DNA of 64,000 bases, taken from Paeniglutamicibacter antarcticus_C (GTDB taxonomy: Bacteria; Actinomycetota; Actinomycetes; Actinomycetales; Micrococcaceae). Below are positions 1 to 9,493 of this stretch, in pieces (within the stretch, counting starts at the first letter, position 1; each line of letters starts with the position of its first letter). The notes below the pieces were generated by a model. It saw only the letters and a program-made list of their open reading frames with translations, was not told where the DNA came from and did not search any database. Where the stretch lies: assembly GCF_039544305.1 (NCBI RefSeq), contig NZ_BAABLK010000093.1, positions 1-64,000 on the forward strand, given 5' to 3'. A program made the position numbers and the translations under genes.

Positions 1-1154
1 CGTAACGATACAGGGCGGGCTCATACGGGTGCCGGACATCAGCGATGGTTGGTGGCCGGTACCCGGTCCGTGGCGGTGCGGTTTCACTTACGTGGACTGC
101 CGGTTTCAGAAACGGTCACTTAACAGCACTCGTACTGGTGCTGCTGCGCTGTTTCTTGCACGTACTGCTGCCGAGGATCGGCATGTCCCTAGTCATATCG
201 TGGTTGGCGAGTGGCCCACGCGGTTCTGTATTATCTGTCGCTCTTGGCCAAAACAGCGTCACCGGGCGTTTTCGCGGCGGGGACCTTCTCTGCGCTGCCG
301 GTCGTAGGCGAATGTCCGGCACCAGTGGGGCTGTGGGTTCTCGCGCATATTGCGACGCTGCTGCCACATAGCCGGCTTGGCCGGAACCGACACGTGTCGG
401 GATGGCTTCCGCAGCGTTGTCGAGGGAGCCGTGCTGAGCGTCAACGGATCACAGCGGCAATTGGCCCGAACCCGACGGGTTCATCAGTGCTCTCGAGGGA
501 CTCCGCGACCAGGTTTTGGTGGTTGTCCAACCTCGACCCAAATACGAGGGAGCCAAATGGCGTACGACGTCCCGTGATGGCTCAGAGCAGCGCGTCCACG
601 CGATCCGAAACTCGGCTTGGCTACGACCCAACTACGTGGTTCCAGGAACCGGAGGCAGGGGACCGTAAGCCCTCCCAGGTGGGAGTGTCGCCGTCCGTCG
701 CATCATCACGATCGACGGACTCGTGCTTGTTGCGGAGAATCGCCAAAGCGCGCCAAAACGAAAATTCAACATCACGCCGACTGATCACAGCCAGATAGCC
801 CACGATGGCATAGAAGTTGTGTCCTTGCCCTTGGACAGACTTCCAGTTCGCGCTTGCGGCCACGAGAAGGTTGCCCTTTCCGTCCATCGGCGCTGCGGTT
901 CGTAGCGGTGTTGGGGTTCGCGTTCCTTAGTGATCGGACCTCGACCCGCTGCCGGCCGTCACGGCCTTGCGAAAAAATGGGGGAGGGCAGTATACGGGCA
1001 ATCCTCGTGGGTCGTCAGCCATCGAGTTCAAATGCTATGGAGTATCGGGGATCCTAGGCCGCTTCATGACTTCGGCTGCGGTGCGTGGGTAGCTCGGTCA
1101 TTCTCGGGCTTGGCCGAGAGGAACCCCGCGGCGCAGGATTGCAAAGCCGATTAA
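1..1154. other. Long stretch with no recognisable gene
   Basis: Several short open frames exist on both strands, but none resembles a known family and none has the strong third-position GC bias of the neighbouring genes. One plus-strand frame around 445-665 reads as a plausible-looking peptide but is closed by a stop at about 664 and lacks GC3 bias. I cannot assign a gene. The stretch could be a long intergenic region or a heavily decayed gene. Confidence 0.4.
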
Positions 1155-1192
1155 CAACTGCTGGGCCCACCGAACGGTGGGCCCAGCAGTTG
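1155..1192 (-). terminator. Hairpin terminator after qcrB
   Basis: A perfect 17-bp inverted repeat (arms 1155-1171 and 1176-1192) encloses the 4-nt loop GAAC. It starts 20 bp beyond the qcrB stop codon. The downstream U-tract on the minus strand is weak (TTAAT), so it may act as a GC-rich hairpin terminator or an mRNA 3'-end stabiliser. Confidence 0.75.
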
Positions 1193-1212
1193 GAAATCAG
1201 TACGTGCAGATG

Positions 1213-2889
1213 TTACTTTTCGAGCGATTCCGTGGAGGAACCTTCGATCTCTGCCGGACCGCTTCCGTGTTCGGCGTGCAGGGCGGCCAACTCGGAAGGA
1301 GTCACCGGAGCTACACGATCCTCGAAGAAGAACTTCGAAAGGGCGCCGCGGCTCTTCTCGCTGCGGGTAATGTACCCGGTGGCGTTCGGCTGTGCAGGGA
1401 TGACCTGGCGATCCTCATAGTTGACCAGGTTGTGCAGCTTATACACGTCCAGGTCCGCGTGACGTTCTGAGAAGGAGCCTTCGGGTGACATCTCGATGAT
1501 TCCGGTCTCTCTGCCGTGAAGGACGATCTCTCGGTCCTTGCGTTGCAGTGCCAGTGCGATACGGCGGGCAACGATGAAGCCGAGGATTGGTCCAATGATG
1601 AACAATGCCCGTGTCCAATAAAGCACATCGTTCAACGACACCTCAAAGTGAGTTGCCACAAGGTCGGAGGAGGCGGCTGCCCACATCACACAGTAGGAGA
1701 TTACGCCAGCAACGCCGACACCTGTCCGGAACGGAGCATTGCGCGGTCGGTCCAGCAGGTGGTGTTCGCGCTTGTCCTTCGTGATCCAGCTTTCCACCCA
1801 TGGCCACGCGAACATCAAGGTGAACATTATGCCTGCCGGAACCAGCGCAGGAAAGAGCACATTCATGCTCAACGTGTTCACACCCCAAGGGAACGGGATG
1901 TTCCACTCCAACGAGAAGTTCCCCAGTGTTCCGGGCATCAGTCTCAAGGCACCGTCAACAAATCCGATGTACCAGTCAGGCTGTGTGCCCGCCGAAACCG
2001 GTGACGGATCGTATGGACCGTAATTCCAGACTGGGTTGATAGTTAGCAATCCGGAGATTGCGGCTACGATTCCGAAGACGATGAAGAAGAAGCCGCCTGC
2101 CTTGGCAGCGTAAACCGGGCCAACCGGGAAACCCACGACATTGTCGTTGGTGCGGCCCGGGCCGGGGTACTGAGTGTGCTTGTGCACAATCACCATGAAC
2201 AGGTGCATGCCGATCATCAACAAGATGAGGGCCGGCACGATCATGATGTGCAGGGCGTAGAGACGACCGATCACTGCGTTGCCAGGGAATTCTCCACCGA
2301 AGAGGAAGAACGAAATGTAGGAACCGACGATCGGGATCGATTTCACGACTCCGTCAATAATGCGAAGGCCGTTGCCAGAAAGCAGGTCATCGGGGAGCGA
2401 GTAGCCGGTGAAGCCGGCAGCCATCGCCAGGATGAGCAGGGTTCCGCCAACAACCCAGTTCAGTTCGCGCGGCTTGCGGAATGCACCGGTGAAGAAGACG
2501 CGCAGCATGTGCACGGCAACGGCAGCGACAAAGAGAATTGCCGACCAGTGGTGTACCTGGCGCATGAACAGACCGCCACGCACGTCGAAGGAAATATCCA
2601 ACGTCGAGGAGTATGCGGCCGACATGCCGATGCCCTTGAGCGGATTGTACGAACCGTTGTAGACCACGTGGGTCATCGTCGGATCGAAGAAGAATGTCAG
2701 GAACGTTCCGGAAATCAGCAGAATCACGAAGGTGTAAAGTGCCACCTCGCCGAACATGAACGACCAGTGGTCCGGGAAGATCTTGCGACCGAATTCCTTG
2801 ACCATCGCCGAACCGCCAACGCGGGTATCGACGAAGTTGGTGATCCGCCCGGTTCGGGTTTGCGGGGTGTATTCAGTGGTGTTGCTCAT
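1213..2889 (-). CDS. qcrB: Cytochrome bc1 (bcc) complex cytochrome b subunit
   Basis: This is the menaquinol-oxidising cytochrome b subunit of the actinobacterial bcc complex, which passes electrons from menaquinol to the Rieske protein and on to cytochrome c and the aa3 oxidase in the plasma membrane. The 558-residue product has about eight to nine membrane segments, heme-ligand histidines in the second and fourth helices (for example around VHHWSAI and LHIMIV), and the long hydrophilic C-terminal tail typical of actinobacterial QcrB. It starts 2 bp after the qcrA stop, so the two are probably translationally coupled in a qcrCAB operon. The start codon ATG is preceded by the end of qcrA. Confidence 0.95.
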   Translation of the reverse strand: MSNTTEYTPQTRTGRITNFVDTRVGGSAMVKEFGRKIFPDHWSFMFGEVALYTFVILLISGTFLTFFFDPTMTHVVYNGSYNPLKGIGMSAAYSSTLDISFDVRGGLFMRQVHHWSAILFVAAVAVHMLRVFFTGAFRKPRELNWVVGGTLLILAMAAGFTGYSLPDDLLSGNGLRIIDGVVKSIPIVGSYISFFLFGGEFPGNAVIGRLYALHIMIVPALILLMIGMHLFMVIVHKHTQYPGPGRTNDNVVGFPVGPVYAAKAGGFFFIVFGIVAAISGLLTINPVWNYGPYDPSPVSAGTQPDWYIGFVDGALRLMPGTLGNFSLEWNIPFPWGVNTLSMNVLFPALVPAGIMFTLMFAWPWVESWITKDKREHHLLDRPRNAPFRTGVGVAGVISYCVMWAAASSDLVATHFEVSLNDVLYWTRALFIIGPILGFIVARRIALALQRKDREIVLHGRETGIIEMSPEGSFSERHADLDVYKLHNLVNYEDRQVIPAQPNATGYITRSEKSRGALSKFFFEDRVAPVTPSELAALHAEHGSGPAEIEGSSTESLEK

Positions 2890-2891
2890 GG

Positions 2892-3935
2892 TTAGCCACG
2901 CTCCCAGTAGCTCGGGCCAACAGGCTCGTGGAAGTCGCTCCGGGCGACCAGGAAACCGTTGGAGTCAACCTTGATCGGCAGCTGCGGCAACGGGCGTCCG
3001 GCCGGACCGAAGATGACCTTGCATTCCTTCGTAAGGTCAAAGGTCGACTGGTGGCACGGACACAGCAAGTGGTGGGTCTGCTGCTCATACAAGGCGACCG
3101 GGCATCCAACGTGGGTGCAGATCTTCGAGTAGGCAACGATGCCCTCGTAATGCCAGTCTTCGCGGCCTGCGGAAATGTCCATCTTGTCTGGATCCAGTCG
3201 CATCAACAGAACAACGGCCTTGGCCTTTTCGTTGAGCACGTCCTCGGCGTCGTCGAGACCCTCGGGAATGACGTGGAAGACCGAACCGATCTGCACATCC
3301 GAAGCCTTGATGGGGGTACCAGAAGGATCGCGGGTCAGCCTGATATCCGCGTCCCACATGGTGTGGCGCAGCTGCTCGACCATGGCGCCGGCGTTCTTTC
3401 CCGTGCGGTCAAGATCTCGGAACATGAAGATGGCCGGGATCGGGGCCAAAGCGATAGCACCAATGAGGGTGTTGCGAATGAGCGGACGGCGCTTGATGCC
3501 GGTCTCTTCGAGCACCTGATTGATGATTTCCTCGGCCTCTTTGCGGTCCGCCTCAGGGCGGATCTCGTGGCGCATCTCCATGATTTCGTGGTCCGGCATC
3601 AGGGTTTTTGCCCAGTGAACAATGCCGATACCAATTCCAAGCATGGCAAAAGTTGTGCCAAGGCCGAGCATCGCGTTCTGTACGCGGATTTCCGAGATGT
3701 TTTCCGGACGTCCCAGAACGAAGTAAGCAATAAAGAATGACAGCGTTCCGATGATGGAGATGATAAACAGCAGCGCTACCTGACGCTCTGCTCGCTTCTC
3801 TGCATGCGGGTCGGTATCTGCCAAGCGCTTCCGATGCGGCGGAAGGCCAGGATCCTGGAATTTATCCAGGGTTCCCGTGCCAGCCTTAGCAACGGTGCCC
3901 GAGTCGTCCGGACTGCCGTGACTATGGTCGCCCAT
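2892..3935 (-). CDS. qcrA: Cytochrome bc1 complex Rieske iron-sulfur subunit
   Basis: Rieske [2Fe-2S] protein of the bcc complex. The cluster-binding boxes CTHVGC and CPCHQS are visible in the C-terminal third, with two cysteines and two histidines as ligands. Three hydrophobic segments precede the soluble domain, as is usual for actinobacterial QcrA; most bacterial Rieske proteins have one. I chose the ATG of MGDHSHG at 3935, which has AAAGGA about 11 nt upstream. The longest open frame begins 10 codons earlier at 3965 but lacks a ribosome site. The gene lies between qcrC and qcrB, 2 bp from the latter. Confidence 0.93.
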   Translation of the reverse strand: MGDHSHGSPDDSGTVAKAGTGTLDKFQDPGLPPHRKRLADTDPHAEKRAERQVALLFIISIIGTLSFFIAYFVLGRPENISEIRVQNAMLGLGTTFAMLGIGIGIVHWAKTLMPDHEIMEMRHEIRPEADRKEAEEIINQVLEETGIKRRPLIRNTLIGAIALAPIPAIFMFRDLDRTGKNAGAMVEQLRHTMWDADIRLTRDPSGTPIKASDVQIGSVFHVIPEGLDDAEDVLNEKAKAVVLLMRLDPDKMDISAGREDWHYEGIVAYSKICTHVGCPVALYEQQTHHLLCPCHQSTFDLTKECKVIFGPAGRPLPQLPIKVDSNGFLVARSDFHEPVGPSYWERG

Positions 3936-4004
3936 GTTGTCTCTCATCCTTTTCTCAAGATTCATTAGTACGTAGTGATGTTGCCGGCAGAAGCCGCCCG
4001 CGCC

Positions 4005-4808
4005 CTAGGAAGGTCGCGAGGTGAGCCAGATGGTGAAGGCGATGATGATGCCTAGACCAGCTGTCCAGATAAAGAGACCTTCAGCGACCGGACCCAGCGA
4101 ACCGAGCTTAGCGCCGCCAGGAGAACCCTGCGCATCAATTTCGTTCAGGAACTTAATGACATCACGCTTCTCGTCGGGGGTGACGTTTGAGTCGTTGAAG
4201 ACAGGCATGTTCTGCGGGCCGGTGACCATGGCTTCGTAGATGTGCTTTGACGATGAGCCAGCGAGCGCCGGGGCGAACTTGCCGCGAGTCAGTGCACCGC
4301 CGGCAGCGGCGGCGTTGTGACACATTGCGCAGTTCACGCGAAATACCGTGCCGCCGGCGGCGGTGTCGCCGTCGGACGTATCGAGCATCTCTTCAGACGG
4401 GATTGCCGGTCCGGCGCCCAGGCTAGCCACATATGCGGAGAGCTGGGAGATCTGGTCGTCGTCGAACTGTACCGGCTTGGCCTTGGCCTGGGGCCCCTGC
4501 ATCTGCATCGGCATACGGCCGGTTCCGACCTGGAAGTCGACGGAAGCGGCGCCGACGCCAATCAGCGAGGGACCGTCTGCGGATCCCTCGGCATTCAAGC
4601 CGTGGCATGTAGCGCAGTTCGCGATGAATAGCTTGTTGCCTTCATCGATGTCACTTGCGCTGTATCCAGTGGCCGCCTTGGCCTCGTTTACGCTGCCGGC
4701 GGCCATGTACAGGCCTCCGGTGATGAGCAGTCCCATCAACAGCAGTGCGACGGCGGCGAGTGGATGGCGGCGCCTTTGCGAAAGAGCCTTCACTTGCTGG
4801 TTCCTCAC
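4005..4808 (-). CDS. qcrC: Diheme cytochrome c subunit of the bcc complex
   Basis: Membrane-anchored diheme cytochrome c that shuttles electrons from the Rieske protein to the cytochrome aa3 oxidase, as in actinobacteria that lack soluble cytochrome c. Two CxxCH heme motifs are visible: CATCH at residues 65-69 and CAMCH further on. An N-terminal hydrophobic segment (about residues 17-37) and a C-terminal membrane helix anchor the protein, with the heme domains outside the cytoplasm. Length (267 residues) is normal. It is the middle gene between ctaE and qcrA on the minus strand, about 50 bp downstream of ctaE. Confidence 0.95.
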   Translation of the reverse strand: MRNQQVKALSQRRRHPLAAVALLLMGLLITGGLYMAAGSVNEAKAATGYSASDIDEGNKLFIANCATCHGLNAEGSADGPSLIGVGAASVDFQVGTGRMPMQMQGPQAKAKPVQFDDDQISQLSAYVASLGAGPAIPSEEMLDTSDGDTAAGGTVFRVNCAMCHNAAAAGGALTRGKFAPALAGSSSKHIYEAMVTGPQNMPVFNDSNVTPDEKRDVIKFLNEIDAQGSPGGAKLGSLGPVAEGLFIWTAGLGIIIAFTIWLTSRPS

Positions 4809-4856
4809 TTATTTTTAGAACGGGGAGTTGCCTTTGTAGGCAACGTTTCAGGTTGC

Positions 4857-5495
4857 CTACTTCAGGAAGTAGATGATCGCGAACAGCGCGACCCACACGA
4901 CGTCGACGAAGTGCCAGTAGTAAGACACCACAATCGCACCGGTTGCCTCGTAGTGACCGAACTTACGTGCAATAAGCGCACGTCCGATGATCAGCATGAA
5001 GGCAATGAGGCCGCCAACCACGTGCAAGCCGTGGAAGCCGGTGGTCATGTAAAAGACGGAGCCGTAGGCGTTGGAGTTCATGGCAATCCCGTGAGCCACC
5101 AGTTCGGTGTACTCGTAGGCCTGCACGGAAACAAAGATGGCGCCGAGGATGACGGTCAGGACGAACCATTCCACCATTCCCCATCCCTTCAAGTTGAACA
5201 GTCCGCCGGTGCGGCGAGGCTTAAGATCCTCGGCACGGAAGACACCCAACTGGCAGGAGAATGAGCTCGAGACCAGGATGATCGTGTTGATAAGTGCGAA
5301 CGGAACGTTGAGTTTCTCGGTTTCGGTCGCCCACAACTCCGGCGATGCAGCACGGAGTGTGAAGTACATGGCGAAGAGCGCGGCAAAGAACATCAGCTCG
5401 CTGGCAAGCCAGACGACAGTTCCTACCGACACCATGTTGGGACGGTTCGGCGCAGGATGCGCCGGGGCATTGAGGGCATGAGTCGCAGTTGTCAC
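4857..5495 (-). CDS. ctaE: Cytochrome c oxidase subunit III
   Basis: Subunit III of the aa3-type cytochrome c oxidase. The 212-residue product has five hydrophobic helices and the typical conserved helix near HFVDVVW close to the C-terminus. I chose the GTG at 5495 (VTTATHALN) because the homologues I recall begin this way. The open frame extends 23 codons further upstream without homology. ctaE followed by qcrCAB is the conserved actinobacterial order, so respiratory subunits of the bcc-aa3 supercomplex are likely co-transcribed. Confidence 0.93.
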   Translation of the reverse strand: MTTATHALNAPAHPAPNRPNMVSVGTVVWLASELMFFAALFAMYFTLRAASPELWATETEKLNVPFALINTIILVSSSFSCQLGVFRAEDLKPRRTGGLFNLKGWGMVEWFVLTVILGAIFVSVQAYEYTELVAHGIAMNSNAYGSVFYMTTGFHGLHVVGGLIAFMLIIGRALIARKFGHYEATGAIVVSYYWHFVDVVWVALFAIIYFLK

Positions 5496-5641
5496 AAAGC
5501 CATTATGTCTGTAAAAGTCCCTCTGACACCAATGCATTCGACCCCGCGTTGCGGGAATTTTCACCCCTTCATGCCTACAGCCGCGGAAACACGCGGGATT
5601 AAGATTTCAGACTTTCTACGATTCGTAGATAACCTAGGGGC

Positions 5642-6694
5642 GTGTCAACGATTAGAGCGAAGCAAAAGTTCCCCACCTGGCCAACTATTCTCTCTATCCT
5701 GATCGCCGGCGGCGATCTGGACAGGGACCAATCGTATTGGGCTATGGGCGAGGTGATGACGGGTAATGCCACCGATTCCCAGGTGGCCGGCTTCCTGATT
5801 GCGCTGCGCTCCAAGGGTGAAACGGTTGATGAACTCACCGGCCTCGTGGAGGCCATGATCGCCAACGCCATGCCCTTGGCGGTCGAGGGGGAATGCCTGG
5901 ATATCGTCGGGACCGGGGGCGATCGACAGAACACCGTGAACATTTCCACCATGGCGTCCATCGTGTGCGCCGGGGCCGGGGCACGCATCGTCAAGCACGG
6001 CAATCGCGCCTCGTCCTCCTCATCCGGTTCCGCCGATGTGCTTGAGGCTCTGGGTGTGCGCCTGGATGTCCCCATCGCGCGGCTTCATGACGTGCTTGAT
6101 GCATCCGGCATCACTTTTTGCTTCGCCAACCTCTTCCATCCCTCGATGCGCAACGCCGCAGTTCCGCGACGGGAGCTTGGCGTACCCACTGCTTTCAACT
6201 TCATGGGACCGCTGACAAATCCCTCGGAGCCGACCGCATCGGCAATCGGTTGCTCGGATTTGCGGATGGCGCCGCTGATGGCCGGCGTCTTGGCAGCACG
6301 CGGCGTGCGCGCCTTGGTGTTCCGCGGTGAGGACGGATTGGACGAGTTGACGACCACGGCTGCCAACCGGGTCTGGGAGGTCCGAGAAGGGACCGTCGTC
6401 GAGTCGGTGTTCGATGCCCAGGGCATCGGTCTTCCACGGGTCAGTATCGAGGACCTGCGCGGCGGAGATGCCGACTTCAACGCCCAGGTCGTTCGCGACG
6501 TCCTGGACGGAGCCAAGGGTCCGGTACGCGACGCCGTCGTCCTCAATGCGGCAGCAGGATTGGTGGCCTTTGACCTCGGGCATTCCGGAACCCTGAAAGA
6601 GCGGTTGGAAAAAGCCGTGCTCAGGGCGTTCGAGTCCATCGACTCCGGATCAGCCCGTCGGGTGTTGGAGAACTGGATCCGCGCCACCGGATAG
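5642..6694 (+). CDS. trpD: Anthranilate phosphoribosyltransferase
   Basis: Transfers phosphoribose from PRPP to anthranilate, the second step of tryptophan synthesis after chorismate. The PRPP-binding loop GTGGDRQNTVNIS and the family block around FMGPLTNP are present, and the length of 350 residues is normal. The start is GTG at 5642. A TAACCT -10-like box ends 6 nt before it, so the transcript may be leaderless. It is a single trp gene here, divergent from ctaE and not in a trp operon, as in several Micrococcaceae. Confidence 0.95.
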   Translation: MSTIRAKQKFPTWPTILSILIAGGDLDRDQSYWAMGEVMTGNATDSQVAGFLIALRSKGETVDELTGLVEAMIANAMPLAVEGECLDIVGTGGDRQNTVNISTMASIVCAGAGARIVKHGNRASSSSSGSADVLEALGVRLDVPIARLHDVLDASGITFCFANLFHPSMRNAAVPRRELGVPTAFNFMGPLTNPSEPTASAIGCSDLRMAPLMAGVLAARGVRALVFRGEDGLDELTTTAANRVWEVREGTVVESVFDAQGIGLPRVSIEDLRGGDADFNAQVVRDVLDGAKGPVRDAVVLNAAAGLVAFDLGHSGTLKERLEKAVLRAFESIDSGSARRVLENWIRATG

Positions 6695-7117
6695 GTTCCC
6701 GTCGGCTCAGGCCAAAGGATCCGGGAGCGCCTGCCAGCTACTACTCTCCAAAGGCGCGGCGGGGGCGCTTCTGTCGCCTCCCGGCCGTTCTGCACCCCGG
6801 TACCCACGATCGGCATTTGGGTCCGGCGGTGGGCCGCTGGGGCCCTTCGGGCTTGCTGAGCACTACCAAGGTGTTTTTCCAACCGTAGGGCCAGCAATGG
6901 GCGGGAACTTGCCATTGCCATTGCCTGAGGCGGGAATGGGCGAAGGAGCTCTCTTCTAGCGATTCGCTTCGGGTGCCCATGACTTCGGACCGGCACGACG
7001 CTCGAACCTATCGGCGGGAACGGACCCGGACATTAAAAGCGGGTGGCAGGAAGCTGGCCCCGTTGAGGCAAGAGGTGTAGCCGCCATCCGTTTCGAGGTG
7101 CGTCAGGAAATCATTGT
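6695..7117. other. Intergenic region, nothing recognised
   Basis: Between the converging trpD and the Lrp-like gene. An antisense open frame crosses it from inside trpD but has no family resemblance. No RNA gene or clear hairpin with a T-tract was seen. Confidence 0.4.
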
Positions 7118-7396
7118 TTATTCGAGCCCGAGGGAAAAAGCTGCGTCCAGGTCGTGACTGGAATATGCCCGGAATGCAATATGTGTTTGCGTGCCGGTGA
7201 TTCCCGGCACCTTTGACAACTTGTTGGCGATGACCTCGGCGAGGTCCTCGTGGTGGCGGACCCGAGCAATGGCTATGAGATCCCAGTCACCGGCGACCGA
7301 GTAGACCTCTGAAATACCTTCAATCTCCGAAATCTTTTCTGCACACTCGGGAATGCTGTCAGAAGCTGTTTGGATCATGACGAATGCAGTGACCAA
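7118..7396 (-). CDS. Lrp/AsnC ligand-binding (RAM) domain protein
   Basis: A 92-residue protein consisting only of the RAM ligand-binding domain of Lrp/AsnC regulators. The pattern of an opening strand (VTAFVMIQT), the central segment AGDWDLIAIARV and the closing TQTHIAF is characteristic. It lacks the N-terminal helix-turn-helix, so it is not expected to bind DNA alone. Such stand-alone RAM proteins may sense amino acids or oligomerise with full-length Lrp proteins. It is 57 bp downstream of the DUF3054 gene, in the same direction, and could share its transcript. Confidence 0.88.
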   Translation of the reverse strand: MVTAFVMIQTASDSIPECAEKISEIEGISEVYSVAGDWDLIAIARVRHHEDLAEVIANKLSKVPGITGTQTHIAFRAYSSHDLDAAFSLGLE

Positions 7397-7453
7397 GTTG
7401 ATACCTCCAAATGGGTTCGGGTTGCTGATTCCGGGATTTGCGTTGCTGACAGT

Positions 7454-7837
7454 CTAGTGGGCGGTGCTGCGTCCACGGAGTCGCGACGCAAGCGTGGTGG
7501 CGGCACGACGGCCCACAAGGAAGACCCCGAGCACGATCGTAGCCACGACGATAAAAGGCACCTCGGCCGTGGCGCCGAACAGCACACGCAAAGCCATGCC
7601 CAGCGCAACCGTTCCAACCCAGATCAACACACCGGTGGGCCAGATCCGCGAATGCGTGATCCATGGGCGGGAGAGCAACGTCAAGACGGCCAAGGCCAGC
7701 AGGAACGGTGCTGCAGTCTGGATGACACCGATGAAGGTCGCTGATTCTTCGTGGGAGCTGCGTCCGCTCAGTGCAAAGATCAGGACGAGGACAACGTCGC
7801 TTGCGAAGTATACGATCCAGGTGTTGCGAGAAGTCAT
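7454..7837 (-). CDS. DUF3054 family membrane protein
   Basis: A 127-residue integral membrane protein with four predicted helices: an opening one around VYFASDVVLVLIFAL, then segments in APFLLALAVLTLL, GVLIWVGTVALGMAL and VPFIVVATIVLGVFL, ending in a basic tail. This matches the DUF3054 family of actinobacteria, whose function is unknown. I chose ATG 7837 because it is the first in-frame ATG after a near-perfect -10 box. An upstream ATG would add 11 residues, including the promoter sequence. Confidence 0.8.
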   Translation of the reverse strand: MTSRNTWIVYFASDVVLVLIFALSGRSSHEESATFIGVIQTAAPFLLALAVLTLLSRPWITHSRIWPTGVLIWVGTVALGMALRVLFGATAEVPFIVVATIVLGVFLVGRRAATTLASRLRGRSTAH

Positions 7838-7843
7838 GGATCG

Positions 7844-7849
7844 ATTATA
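7844..7849 (-). promoter_or_regulatory. Consensus -10 box for a leaderless transcript
   Basis: On the minus strand, TATAAT occupies 7849-7844 and is followed after 6 nt by the ATG of the DUF3054 gene at 7837. The predicted start of transcription therefore falls on the A of the start codon, which indicates a leaderless mRNA. No good -35 box is at the standard 17-bp spacing. TTGGAC lies about 21 bp upstream. Confidence 0.55.
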
Positions 7850-8614
7850 CCGGCGGTAGTACGACGGCATGTCCAAGAACCTCGGGACAACCTTGCTGCG
7901 GCCGAGGTCTGTCCGGAAACGCTTTGTCTCGGTGGGTGGCGCCGGGGTCAACTGCCACGTCGCCGATGTCTTGCGGGGGAGAAGCTGCGATTCCACCGGG
8001 ATGGCCTTATCCGTGCACACTAAGATACGGGCCCTTGGCGTTAGGGGAAACCGGCTAGCCAACTGTTCATTGGTTCCGGCAGTTCCAGGGCCGACCTTGG
8101 GCCGCCATGGACCTTCGCCAGATCCGCGTCGTCCCAGCCCGTTCTCCGGATCGGTAACGCGTATCCCCACGATCGCAGAAACTACGAGCCAGGCAGCAAC
8201 GAACGTGGGGGGAGTGGAGGCACCGAGCTGCACACGGGGAGGTCTGCCAGATCGTTGCACGTGTCGATCTCAACCTGGAGAACTCGCCCGGCCCGCCGGG
8301 GGACCGATGATCGACTGGTATCGCAGGAGTCCCTTTCCGCCGTCGTAGAGGGCCCGACTGATCTCGTTGACGCGCGGATCGAGAATGGCCCCTGAAAAGT
8401 GAATCTTAAACCAACCAGTGGTCAGCTTGAGCGTTCGTTCGGCACCGTCGTTGTGCCGAGGTCGCAGAATTCCAGGTGGAGACCAGCTGGGTGGCGGCTG
8501 CAAGCACGGTCCAGCGGCCCACCAATTTCTTGTTCACGGGGCCCAGCAGGAGTTCGGCTTGGTACATGGGGGAGTAGTGCGGTACAACGTACTTCGATTC
8601 GCCGGTCCCGGAAC
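7850..8614. other. Region with no recognisable gene
   Basis: This 765-bp stretch lies between the DUF3054 promoter and the end of the interrupted amidotransferase gene. Open frames on both strands are short and do not resemble a family that I know. A minus-strand frame near 8270-8503 and another near 8410-8600 are open but unrecognised. It could be decayed sequence next to the broken amidotransferase gene. Confidence 0.35.
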
Positions 8615-9493
8615 TCAGTGGTCATCCTGGGGATGCTGCGATGCCGTCTCGGCGGCATCGAGCTGCTCAAGCTTGATTTTTGTTCGTGGTTCATGGGGAA
8701 ACGCAATATCGGATGCAACATCCAAACCCACAGAAACATGCAGCAGTTCACCTGGTTCCATGAGGCGCCACTGTGGATCACGGGTCATCTTCTCGGTTGC
8801 GACAACCACGACATGTCGATTTACCAAGGCAGGACTGTTGGCCCGGATGCGTTGGCTGTGCCCTATCAGCGGGTCAACGCTCCTTGTGGGGCCAGTTGGC
8901 CGGTCCAAGACCTAGAATTCGTGGGTGTCCGGGTAGCGCACAGCCCACAATTCGGCGCTTGTGGTGATGATCAGGTTGAGGCTGTAAACAGGCAGGTTTT
9001 CAGAAATCCAGGTCACTGCGGCTGTGATCCCTGCCCCCACGTCACCATCCGAAAGCCGGATCTCAGCAGTGATCAGCGCAAACATCCGTTCGCTATCAGT
9101 ATCACCCCCGACAAGCTCCATGGTGCCACGGGCCTTCAGGCGCCGATCGAGCACGGATAGACCACCCAGGACTCCGTTGTGCGCGAAAATACGGTTATCT
9201 TGCTCAAACGGGTGGGTGTTGAGCACCGTGTGGCATCCGGTGGTCGAATAGCGCACGTGGGCCAGAAACGTCGTACTTTCCAGGATCCGCGCTTCCGTGG
9301 CAAAGTCGTGGTCTCGCCACGCGGTCAGTGGCTGTTTCTCAACCAGGGCCTTTCCCTGCTTGTCAAAGATACCGATGCCCGTCCCGTCAGGTTCGTAGTG
9401 GCTTTGCAGCGACAGGCTGTTGGGCGCCTGCAGCAGCCAGAACGTGGCCCGTGCCGCTTGATGGCCGGCATGTAGCCCGAACAGACGACACAT
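8615..9493 (-). pseudogene. Class II glutamine amidotransferase interrupted by an in-frame stop
   Basis: The first 193 codons (9493-8915) encode the Ntn-type class II amidotransferase domain of the YafJ/EgtC-like family. They start MCRLFG, so Cys2 would be the nucleophile, and include the HVRYSTTG and FAHNGVL blocks. A TAG at 8914-8912 follows YPDTHEF. Directly after it, in the same frame, 98 further codons give the expected C-terminal part, including VVVVATEKM and WRLMEPGELLHV. The total of about 292 codons is a normal family length, so no other damage is visible. Either a nonsense mutation has split the gene, the stop is read through, or the base is a sequencing error. I infer a recent pseudogene. 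Confidence 0.82.

Noticed and set aside
211..798. A 195-codon plus-strand frame near the left edge
   Set aside because: No family resemblance, no codon-position GC bias and no ribosome site.
1070..1140. A stretch resembling a tRNA (GGTGCGTGGGTAGCTCGGTC)
   Set aside because: It has a D-arm-like GGGTAGCTCGGTC motif but no acceptor stem, anticodon stem or T arm that would fold into a tRNA.
2892..3965. Longer start of qcrA at 3965
   Set aside because: No ribosome site and no homology for the extra 10 residues; the ATG at 3935 is preferred.
6085..6996. A 303-codon minus-strand frame across trpD and the following gap
   Set aside because: Overlaps trpD in antisense and has an arginine-rich composition without resemblance to a family.
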